From Bacteroidales bacterium (lineage in GTDB: Bacteria > Bacteroidota > Bacteroidia > Bacteroidales > Paludibacteraceae), in assembly GCA_015061145.1 (NCBI GenBank), contig SUXD01000026.1:1-35559 (forward strand): a stretch of 35,559 nt of DNA, read 5' to 3'. Made by a program: the position numbers and the translations under genes. Under the pieces are notes generated by a model that was not told where the DNA came from, ran no database searches, and saw only the letters and a program-made list of their open reading frames with translations. Positions 23,261 through 31,549 of the stretch are shown piece by piece; positions within the stretch are counted from its first letter, which is position 1; each line of letters opens with the position of its first letter.

Positions 23261-24991
23261 ATGGACAAACATATCAATTTTCATTTCTCACCGCGCTTTT
23301 TCACAAGCATAAAGAACTACAGTAAAGAAAAATTCGTGGCCGACTCGATGGCCGGGCTCATCGTCGGCATCGTAGCCATCCCGCTTGCCATCGCATTCGG
23401 TATAGCATCGGGCGTAGGACCTACTGAAGGACTGGTGACTGCCATCATCGCCGGATTTGTCATCTCATTCTTAGGCGGCACCAAAGTGCAGATTGGCGGA
23501 CCGACCGGCGCTTTCATCGTCATCATCTACGGCATCATACAGCAGCACGGACTGGCCGGGCTGATGATTGCCACCATCATGGCCGGCATACTGCTGATGT
23601 TCATGGGATTTGTGCAGTTGGGCAATGTCATCAAGTTTATCCCCTACCCCATTGTGGTCGGATTCACGAGCGGTATAGCGCTCACCATCTTCTCTACGCA
23701 GATGAACGATTTTTTCGGGCTCGGCATCGAGAATACGCCTGCCGACTTCATCCATAAATGGATGTGCTACTTCCAGAATTTCACCCATATCAACTGGTGG
23801 ACATTCGGAGTGGGCGCCATCAGTCTGCTCATCATTATTTTCACCCCGAAAATATCAAAAAAAATACCTGGCTCGCTGGTAGCCATCATCATAGCCACCC
23901 TCGGCGTATGGCTCATCAAGACTTTCGGCGCATTTGAAGGCGCTGCGAGCATCAAAACCATCGGCGACCTGTACGAACTGCCATCTGGACTGCCTATACC
24001 CAAACTGCCGAGCCTCGAACTGGGCGAAGGACAGACGCTGCTCAGCCTCATTCAGACATTGTTTCCGGCAGCCTTCACCATTGCCATGCTCGGCGCCATC
24101 GAATCGCTGCTCTCGGCTATGGTGGCCGACGGCGCCATCGGCGACCACCACGACTCGAACACCGAACTGATAGCGCAAGGCGCCGCCAACATACTCACGC
24201 CATTTTTCGGCGGCATACCTGCCACTGGCGCCATTGCCCGCACCATGACAAACATCAATAACGGCGGAAAGACACCCGTTGCCGGCATCATCCATGTGTT
24301 TGTGCTGCTGCTTGTGCTGCTCTTCTTGGGCGACCTGGTGGGCTACATTCCCATGCCATGCTTGGCTGCCGTGCTGATAATGGTGGCCTACAACATGAGC
24401 GGATGGCGCACAGTGAAAATGCTCACACACAACCCTAAATCGGATGTGCTGGTGCTCTTCACCACCTTCTTCCTCACCGTCATCTTCGACCTCACCATCG
24501 CCATCGAGATAGGACTGCTGATGGCTATTCTGCTCTTTATGAAACGAATGATGGAAACCACCAGCATCTCGGTGATAGAAAACGAAATAAGAAACAACGA
24601 GCAAGAAGAAGAATTGCATGCCGACGACACCGAATGCCTCACCATTCCGCAAGGAGTGGAAGTGTACGAAATAAACGGTCCGTTCTTCTTTGGCGTGGCC
24701 AGCAAGTTCGACGAACTCATCAGCCAAATGAGCGAAAAACCGCAAGTGCGCATCATCCGCATGCGAAAAGTGTCGTTTATCGACTCCACAGGGCTGCACA
24801 ACCTCGAGAATGTCTGCCACATGTCGAACCGCGAAGGCATACATGTGATACTGTCGGGCGTGAACGAAAAAGTGCACGACACGCTTCGCAAATCAGGATT
24901 CAGCAAAGAAATCGGCGAAGCCAACATCTGCCCCGACATCTATGCCGCACTGAACAGAAGCGTAGAATATCAGCAAAACCTAAAAAAATAA
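23261..24991 (+). CDS. SulP/SLC26-family inorganic anion transporter with STAS domain
   Basis: This is a 576-aa membrane transporter. The start at MDKHINFHFSPRFF is chosen because the earlier ATG (23237) overlaps the promoter. Residues about 20-430 form the transmembrane core with MAGLIVGIVAIPLAIAFGIASGVGP, GGTKVQIGGPTGAF and ATGAIARTMTNINNG, all SulP family marks. Residues about 460-570 are a cytoplasmic STAS domain (EVYEINGPFFFGVASKFDELI, DSTGLHNLENVC). Family members carry sulfate, bicarbonate or related anions with proton or sodium. The substrate here is not determined. It is transcribed on its own between a promoter and a terminator. Confidence 0.95.
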   Translation: MDKHINFHFSPRFFTSIKNYSKEKFVADSMAGLIVGIVAIPLAIAFGIASGVGPTEGLVTAIIAGFVISFLGGTKVQIGGPTGAFIVIIYGIIQQHGLAGLMIATIMAGILLMFMGFVQLGNVIKFIPYPIVVGFTSGIALTIFSTQMNDFFGLGIENTPADFIHKWMCYFQNFTHINWWTFGVGAISLLIIIFTPKISKKIPGSLVAIIIATLGVWLIKTFGAFEGAASIKTIGDLYELPSGLPIPKLPSLELGEGQTLLSLIQTLFPAAFTIAMLGAIESLLSAMVADGAIGDHHDSNTELIAQGAANILTPFFGGIPATGAIARTMTNINNGGKTPVAGIIHVFVLLLVLLFLGDLVGYIPMPCLAAVLIMVAYNMSGWRTVKMLTHNPKSDVLVLFTTFFLTVIFDLTIAIEIGLLMAILLFMKRMMETTSISVIENEIRNNEQEEELHADDTECLTIPQGVEVYEINGPFFFGVASKFDELISQMSEKPQVRIIRMRKVSFIDSTGLHNLENVCHMSNREGIHVILSGVNEKVHDTLRKSGFSKEIGEANICPDIYAALNRSVEYQQNLKK

Positions 24992-25012
24992 AGAAGTTAT
25001 ACCCCCCTTACG

Positions 25013-25049
25013 AGCGGGACTGCTGAGCAATCTGCAGCCCCGCTTTTTT
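25013..25049 (+). terminator. Terminator after the SulP gene
   Basis: AGCGGGACTGC (25013-25023) pairs with GCAGCCCCGCT (25034-25044), with one A-C mismatch, followed by TTTTT. It closes the SulP unit just before the promoter of the exoprotein locus. Confidence 0.85.
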
Positions 25050-25078
25050 GTTCGCTCTCTCCGCTACGAATGCTGCGT

Positions 25079-25109
25079 TTTGCCATTGTAAGCGAAACTA
25101 TTACCTTTG
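25079..25109 (+). promoter_or_regulatory. Promoter of the large exoprotein/toxin operon
   Basis: TTTG (25079-25082), 19 bases, then TACCTTTG (25102-25109) is the best match in the window to the Bacteroidota -33/-7 promoter. The first gene starts at 25126, and no comparable promoter or terminator separates the following genes. Confidence 0.7.
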
Positions 25110-25125
25110 CAAAAAAAATAGAACT

Positions 25126-28100
25126 ATGCGAAAACTATTTCTTCTGTTATTGTTAGTATCAAGCCTTGCATACACAAGCGCAAGAAACTCATTTACAGCA
25201 GATTCTGTCACAAATATCATCTCTAAATTAGAAGCCACCAATAATTTCATAGAGAAACTTGACATATCGAAAAAATGCAATTTGCCTATTGGTGTTAAGA
25301 AAACTATAGCCAATGCTAAGTTTATTTTAGCCATTTCACGCATTGAATACAAAAAAAACTATGCGGAAGTTGATCTGATTGCGAATTTATATGCACCAGC
25401 AAGAGATTTGAATCTTTGTTTTGGTGCCAAAAATATAAAGATGGCGCTCAACGGCGAGTTTATTGATGATGTCACATTGGCCTTATTGTCTGATGCAGAT
25501 TTGAAAATATTTGGAGGGAATGGAAATTTTATCATTAAAGGAGGTGATGAAGATTTAAGTTTCGCAAGAGTCGACTGCAACGGTCTGAAAGAATTTGGAA
25601 TCACTGCAGACATTACACTTAACAAATCAACATTTCACAAGGTTATAAACAAAAAAGTGACACAAGATTCCGTTTCGGCCAGAATACAAACTACCGCAAC
25701 AGATTTGAACGATATTGTTGCAAAAATAGAATTACCAGATTTTGCCATTACTGGTCTAGACGGATTCATTTTCACCTGCAATGATGTCGTTTTCGATTTC
25801 AGTGATACAAAAAATTCCCCCGCAACTATATTCCCCAAAGGATATGAAAATTATGTACAGCCCGATTTAAAAGAGCTCTGGAATGGAATTTATGCTCACA
25901 AAATACAAGTCACACTCCCACCGCAGTTCAAAAAGAAAGACAATGACGAACGGATAGCGTTCAGTGCTAATGACATGATTATAGACGAGAATGGCGTCTC
26001 GGGTATTTTCATAGCCGAAACACCATTGTTATCTATTGACAATGGTTCTGCATCAGGATGGAGTTTTTCCGTGGATAAATTTCAATTTTCGTTATTGGCT
26101 AATGCACTGAGTGGCGCTGGATTTTGCGGAGAAATCGGTTTGCCGATGGGCGACAGCTGTCGATTGGCATACGATGCATTATTCGACGGGAAAGACTATT
26201 ATATGATTGCCAAACCGGCAGAAACTCTGGGTTTCAATGTATTTAAGGCTAAGGCACAAATTCTGCCTGAATCTTACGTGAAATTGGCTGTCATAGATGG
26301 AAGTTTTTGCCCCGAAGCAATGTTGCATGGCTCAATGGGAATTACCGTCACCAAGGATGACGGCACAGGGAAAGAGAAAGCCACTTTCAAAGGCGTACAA
26401 TTTCAGTCGCTGCACTTACAAACACACCGCCCGTATCTTTCGGTAGAGTATTTTGGCTACAAAGGCGGAGGAACACAATTTATGAATTTGCCGCTCGCGA
26501 TAAACGAGATTTCTCTTACCACTCGCGACAGAGCTGCCAATCTGACGTTTGACATTGATTTGGAATTAGCCGATGCCATCAAAGCGGACGGACGATTCAA
26601 CATAAATTCAGAAATAGAAACTGGCAGCATCCAGCGATTCAAATACAAATCGTTTGAAGTAGAAAGACTTTTGGTAGAAGCCACTATTGCAGGAACGGTA
26701 AAATTGGAGGGCTCGCTCGAGACGATGGAAGACGACGCCGTTTTCGGCGATGGCGTATATGGCGGCATATCCATGACATTCCAAAAAGCGCTGGAAGGAT
26801 TGAGCATAAAAGCACAAGCCATGTTCGGCAAGAAAGATTTCAACTATTGGTTTGTCGATGCCAGTGTCGGGCTTCCTAAACCCGGCATTCAAATCGGTTA
26901 TCTTACATTGAACGGATTCTCAGGAGGGCTCTCGCAACACATGAAAAAGACCGGAGAACCCACCGAGATGTCGCCATCCGGTTGCGGTTACAGACCAGAC
27001 ATATCATTTGGATTAGGATTGAAATCGGCAGTATTGTTTTCTGTCATCAGCGACCGTGTTATAAACGGAGAAACTTCGTTTGAAATACTCTTCAACAGAC
27101 ATGGCGGCGTTAATTTTATCGGTTTCTACGGTTCCGCGAAATTCCTTGGAGAAATTCCCGGAACTGAAAATCTACAACAATTCACCGCTGGCGCATTGCA
27201 AAAATCATTAGAGAAAGAAAGTAAATATACTGCAGAGCAATTGGAGAACCTCAAAACAAACGAAAAAGACAAGGCCGCCGAAGAAGTCTATTCTTCATCG
27301 TTGAAAAATGGTCAAAGCGGTCTCTCCGCATCTCTATCTATAGAATTTGATTTTAAGAACCATCTCTTTCACGCCAATTTCGAGACATACGCATATTTCT
27401 TGAAAGGCTTGATAAGCGGAAGCGGAAGCAACCATAAAGCAGGTTGGTCAACCATCCATATTGAAAGCGGCAACAGCTATATGTATATCGGAACTCCCAA
27501 TGATCCTATTGGGCTGAAAATGGGTATTGGACCATTTTCTGTAAAAACAGCATCATACTTTATGGCCGGCAACAATATACCCGCCGCTCCCGCTCCGCCT
27601 CAACAAGTGGCTGACATTCTGCATGTCAATCTGGAAAGTCTCGACTATATGCGTGACCTCAATGCTTTAGGCAGCGGAAGAGGAATTGCCTTCGGCTCCA
27701 GCCTTTCTATGGATACTGGCGATTTACGCTTCCTAATTTTCTATGCCCGACTACAAGCAGGTCTGGGATTCGATGTCATGATGAAGGATTACGGCGCAGC
27801 CTACTGCGAAGGAGAATCTGAGCCATTAGGACTTGACGGATGGTACATAAACGGACAAGCGTACGCCTATCTGCAAGGTGATTTTGGCATAAAAGTAAAA
27901 CTCTTCCGAAAGGAAAAGAAAATTTCCATCCTAAAAGGTGGCGCGGCGGCTTTGATGCAAGCAAAACTTCCCAACCCAAGCTGGTTCAAAGGAACTGTAG
28001 GACTTGATTATCGCATATTGGGCGGATTGATTAAAGGCCATGTCAAGTTTGAAGTGAAAATCGGCCACGACTGTAAAATCATCAATGACACAGAAGACTT

Positions 28101-29493
28101 GCCAATTGACATGGAACTGATTGGAGGTATCACACCAGAAACCGAAGCCGATGTTTTTGCTGAACCACAAGCTGCTTTCAATGTAAGCATCGGCGAAGTG
28201 TTTGAATCTGTAAATGATGATGATTCAAAATCAACATTACAAGTAGTGTTGGGTGAAATGACTATAAAAGACGACAATGGGAACATTGTGGATGGCGAAT
28301 TGAAATGGAACAAGGAAAAGGACAAGCTTAATTTCCTTTCTTACGAAATTTTCAATCCGCGCACAAAGTACACTGTTTCGGTGAGCGTACACCTCAAGGA
28401 ATATAAAAACAACGCTTGGAATGATGTGTATTACGATGGAAAATTGTACGAAGAGCGCCGCGAAGTATCATTCGTTACAGGAGATGCACCCGATTACATT
28501 CCGATGGAAAACGTGGACTACACTTATCCTGTCGTTGAACAACACTATTTTCTGCCCAAAGAGTATGACAAAGGGTTTGTACAACTTAAGAAAGGACAGA
28601 CATACCTGTTCACCGACTCGATGACCTACCATGCCAATTATCTCACAGAAGATGGCAATGTGACAGAAGTCCCGCTTTCATACGATTCGTCCCGACGCAG
28701 ATTGAATTTCACAATTGATCCTAACATGCAAAAATCAACAACATACAACTTAATTCTGACAGCGAAATTGAAAGACACCAACGAAAAACGCATTGAAGGA
28801 AAAACTACATACACCGCTTCGGGCGATGAGAAGAACTCATACGAAAAACGCCATTCTGACGCAGACCAATTGGTACGCGAAGATTTGGGTAAAGAATTGC
28901 TTGCTTTTGCATTTGGAACAAGCCGATATAAGACATTTGCTGAAAAAATAAACGGCATAACCGGGCAACAATTTTATTACAACACATATGCAAGCGATGT
29001 TTATCTGATTCTTGCCACTTTGCCACAAGACATTTTCGATACAGAAGAAGTGTTTGGCACAAATTATACCCAAAATAAGCCTTTGATTACAAACATGCAA
29101 TCAACTGCCGAAGACTCTTATTTCAAAAACGACATCAAACCAAATATTTATGATGCTTATCGCTCACTTAGAATAGAACCGACAAATCGAGATGTAAACG
29201 AATATGGTTTCCTTCCGCTGAAAGCTATCGTACTGTACGATAATTACAGGCAAACTTCGGTCACTTACTTCCCTTATAGATACGAGCTCCCTTATTATTA
29301 CAAAAAAGACTTTGTTGAGTTACGAAACAAAGCTGCCAACAACTATATAGACAACGAAAGCGAAGCAGGACGCAAAGTTCTGAATTACTATTTCTCTTTA
29401 ATAGAAGACGGCACTTACAAGGTGCAATTAACATACCGACTGCCTGACGGTACAAATACCTCAAACGCTTATTTTACTTACAGAAAAAGATAA
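25126..29493 (+). CDS. Very large exported protein of unknown function (1455 aa)
   Basis: The start is MRKLFLLLLLVSSLAYTSARN; the frame is open to an earlier ATG at 25048, but that lies before the promoter. The signal peptide (about 1-20) has no lipobox. The mature protein alternates beta-strand-like segments rich in Gly and Asn, with no obvious named domain. A stretch near 910-1000 (AYLQGDFGIKVKLF, ALMQAKLPNPSW, GLDYRILGGLIKGHVKFE) resembles regions of other giant Bacteroidota exoproteins I have seen. Few cysteines. It starts a tricistronic set with the Fn3 protein (4 bases later) and the toxin-like protein, so it may be a scaffold, export partner or surface display part of the same apparatus. 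Its G+C looks ordinary for the window. Confidence 0.85.
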   Translation: MRKLFLLLLLVSSLAYTSARNSFTADSVTNIISKLEATNNFIEKLDISKKCNLPIGVKKTIANAKFILAISRIEYKKNYAEVDLIANLYAPARDLNLCFGAKNIKMALNGEFIDDVTLALLSDADLKIFGGNGNFIIKGGDEDLSFARVDCNGLKEFGITADITLNKSTFHKVINKKVTQDSVSARIQTTATDLNDIVAKIELPDFAITGLDGFIFTCNDVVFDFSDTKNSPATIFPKGYENYVQPDLKELWNGIYAHKIQVTLPPQFKKKDNDERIAFSANDMIIDENGVSGIFIAETPLLSIDNGSASGWSFSVDKFQFSLLANALSGAGFCGEIGLPMGDSCRLAYDALFDGKDYYMIAKPAETLGFNVFKAKAQILPESYVKLAVIDGSFCPEAMLHGSMGITVTKDDGTGKEKATFKGVQFQSLHLQTHRPYLSVEYFGYKGGGTQFMNLPLAINEISLTTRDRAANLTFDIDLELADAIKADGRFNINSEIETGSIQRFKYKSFEVERLLVEATIAGTVKLEGSLETMEDDAVFGDGVYGGISMTFQKALEGLSIKAQAMFGKKDFNYWFVDASVGLPKPGIQIGYLTLNGFSGGLSQHMKKTGEPTEMSPSGCGYRPDISFGLGLKSAVLFSVISDRVINGETSFEILFNRHGGVNFIGFYGSAKFLGEIPGTENLQQFTAGALQKSLEKESKYTAEQLENLKTNEKDKAAEEVYSSSLKNGQSGLSASLSIEFDFKNHLFHANFETYAYFLKGLISGSGSNHKAGWSTIHIESGNSYMYIGTPNDPIGLKMGIGPFSVKTASYFMAGNNIPAAPAPPQQVADILHVNLESLDYMRDLNALGSGRGIAFGSSLSMDTGDLRFLIFYARLQAGLGFDVMMKDYGAAYCEGESEPLGLDGWYINGQAYAYLQGDFGIKVKLFRKEKKISILKGGAAALMQAKLPNPSWFKGTVGLDYRILGGLIKGHVKFEVKIGHDCKIINDTEDLPIDMELIGGITPETEADVFAEPQAAFNVSIGEVFESVNDDDSKSTLQVVLGEMTIKDDNGNIVDGELKWNKEKDKLNFLSYEIFNPRTKYTVSVSVHLKEYKNNAWNDVYYDGKLYEERREVSFVTGDAPDYIPMENVDYTYPVVEQHYFLPKEYDKGFVQLKKGQTYLFTDSMTYHANYLTEDGNVTEVPLSYDSSRRRLNFTIDPNMQKSTTYNLILTAKLKDTNEKRIEGKTTYTASGDEKNSYEKRHSDADQLVREDLGKELLAFAFGTSRYKTFAEKINGITGQQFYYNTYASDVYLILATLPQDIFDTEEVFGTNYTQNKPLITNMQSTAEDSYFKNDIKPNIYDAYRSLRIEPTNRDVNEYGFLPLKAIVLYDNYRQTSVTYFPYRYELPYYYKKDFVELRNKAANNYIDNESEAGRKVLNYYFSLIEDGTYKVQLTYRLPDGTNTSNAYFTYRKR

Positions 29494-29497
29494 ATTT

Positions 29498-31549
29498 ATG
29501 AGAACATTATTGAAAAACATATTCATTGTATTTCTACTGATAAATGCTATCGTTGCAAACGCCCAAACGGACAGCGCTTTCATCGCCATTAAAGCCAATC
29601 CGCAGAAAACATGCATCCAATTACGGTGGGCTGCGTCCTCATCGTCGGCATGGAAACTGACAAACAGCAGCGGATTCAAGCTTGAGCGCTACACAATCAA
29701 ACGAAACGGCACACTACTTGAACAACCTGAAAAAAAGATTTTAGCCGAAAAAATTGTCGCAATCCCTGTTGAACAATGGGAGAGCAAAGCAGACCAAAAC
29801 GACTACGCTGCCATTGTAGCCGAGGCCCTTTATGGAGAATCATTCGAGATAAACGAGAGTTCGGATGTAATGAACATAATAAATAGATCGAAAGAACAAG
29901 ACCAGCGATTTTCCATATCGCTGTACGCCGCTGATCTCGATTTTGAAGTGGCTTGTATGGCCGGTTGGGGATTCTCTGACAAGAATGTTGTCTCAGGCGA
30001 AGAATATCTTTATCGCGTCATGCCAGCCGACACAACGCTGGCACGCAGCATATCTATGGGATTCGTATATACCTCGCTTGATATGCGCGAAGACTTGCCC
30101 AAGCCGCCATCTTTGACAATTGAATGGGGAGACTCCACTGCAACACTTTCGTGGAACACAAGAATGTACGAAAATGCTTTTTCCGCATACATCATTGAGA
30201 AATCAACCGATGGGAAACATTTCGAGAGTATTTCGGATATACCTCTCTTAAACATTAATGATTATCATACGGCCTTTTACACCGACACGCTGCGAAACAA
30301 TGAAACGACATATTACTATCGTTTGAAAGGAATTTCGCCGTTCGGCGAAACAAGTCAGCCGTCTGACATCATCGAAGGACGTGGCAAAACAATGCTATAC
30401 GAATCCCCTCATATAACAAGTACACATATTAATGAGCGAGGTGAAGTTGAAATTCAATGGACATTCAGCGACGAAGCAGCTTCTGCCACCGCAGAAATGG
30501 CGCTTCGAAAGGCTTCGACTGATAAAGGACCGTTCAAAACAGTCAGAACCGGTATAAGTCCTTACGAACATTCTCTCTCGTACAATGGACTCGATGCAGT
30601 GAATTATTTTGTAATTGTCGCAATCCCTCAAAATGGAGTTGAACGAACCTCTGCACCTGTTTTGGTTCAGCCTGTCGATTCCGTTCCTCCTGCAAAACCT
30701 ATCGGTTTAACGGGGAAAATTGATTCTACAGGGGTTGTCCGCCTCTCGTGGAATGCCAATACCGATGCTGACTTGTTGGGATATCGTGTTTTTCGTTCAC
30801 AAACAGAGAACGGTCTCAAAATACAACTGAACGACATTGCTCACCAATCCACTACCTTTTTAGACACAATACCCTTAAATAACCTAAACGGAAAAGTTTA
30901 TTATTCTGTTGCCGCACTCGATTATCATTACAACCAATCGGACCTTTCAGATGAATTGGCATTGTCAAAACCTGATATGATACCCCCGACGGCATCGGTA
31001 ATCAACAACTTTCAATCAACAGAAAAAGGTATTTGGATTAAATGGCAGAACAGTTCTGCTGAAGATTTGTTTGAAAACATCATTTATCGTGCAGAAAAGG
31101 GTGACTCTTTAGTGGCATATATGCATGTGGCAAAAGAAAAAAACGAATTCCTGGACGAAAACACGATTTACGGAAAAACATATCAATACGCCATTAAGGC
31201 AATTGACATGTCGAAAAATGCGTCCGATCTTTCACCTGTCATATCTATACGTTCTAATGCCGAGACAAAAGAGAATATCAGTTTCTCTGTTGAGAAAAAT
31301 ATAGAGCAAAAGAGCAATATACTCAAGTGGAAAATAAAAAATGGAGATGGCGAAGTAACCTCAAGTCAGGTGTATATTTATAAAAAAGAGGGCAACGGGT
31401 CTTATATATTGCTAAAAGTAACAGAGACCGGCATTAATAATTATACAGACACAATGCTTCAAGTTGGCGGTGAATATGAATATATGATTAAAGTATTTTT
31501 GCCTAATTCAAAACCAATATTCAGTAAAAGAATTTCAATAAAATGGTAA
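29498..31549 (+). CDS. Exported multi-fibronectin-type-III protein
   Basis: This 683-aa protein starts with a signal peptide MRTLLKNIFIVFLLINAIVANAQ. Residues about 22-195 look like one Fn3-like module with a long insert. About five more Fn3-like repeats follow, seen from strand patterns such as IEWGDSTATLSWNT (repeat 2), LTGKIDSTGVVRLSWN (4) and KGIWIKWQNSSAEDLFENIIYRA (5), and the end is KRISIKW without a typical type IX C-terminal domain. Fn3 chains act as spacers or binding arms on surface proteins. It begins 4 bases after the 1455-aa gene and its last 7 bases overlap the start of the 1170-aa gene, so all three should be translated together. Confidence 0.85.
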   Translation: MRTLLKNIFIVFLLINAIVANAQTDSAFIAIKANPQKTCIQLRWAASSSSAWKLTNSSGFKLERYTIKRNGTLLEQPEKKILAEKIVAIPVEQWESKADQNDYAAIVAEALYGESFEINESSDVMNIINRSKEQDQRFSISLYAADLDFEVACMAGWGFSDKNVVSGEEYLYRVMPADTTLARSISMGFVYTSLDMREDLPKPPSLTIEWGDSTATLSWNTRMYENAFSAYIIEKSTDGKHFESISDIPLLNINDYHTAFYTDTLRNNETTYYYRLKGISPFGETSQPSDIIEGRGKTMLYESPHITSTHINERGEVEIQWTFSDEAASATAEMALRKASTDKGPFKTVRTGISPYEHSLSYNGLDAVNYFVIVAIPQNGVERTSAPVLVQPVDSVPPAKPIGLTGKIDSTGVVRLSWNANTDADLLGYRVFRSQTENGLKIQLNDIAHQSTTFLDTIPLNNLNGKVYYSVAALDYHYNQSDLSDELALSKPDMIPPTASVINNFQSTEKGIWIKWQNSSAEDLFENIIYRAEKGDSLVAYMHVAKEKNEFLDENTIYGKTYQYAIKAIDMSKNASDLSPVISIRSNAETKENISFSVEKNIEQKSNILKWKIKNGDGEVTSSQVYIYKKEGNGSYILLKVTETGINNYTDTMLQVGGEYEYMIKVFLPNSKPIFSKRISIKW

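Noticed and set aside
23855-24877. 340-codon His-rich minus-strand ORF
   Set aside because: It is antisense to the SulP gene. The histidine richness comes from reverse reading of hydrophobic codons.
25048-25125. 26-codon extension of the 1455-aa protein
   Set aside because: It starts upstream of the promoter -33 element and inside the SulP terminator.
29498-31549. Type IX secretion C-terminal domain on the Fn3 protein
   Set aside because: The C-terminus KRISIKW lacks the usual domain pattern, so I do not claim a type IX signal.
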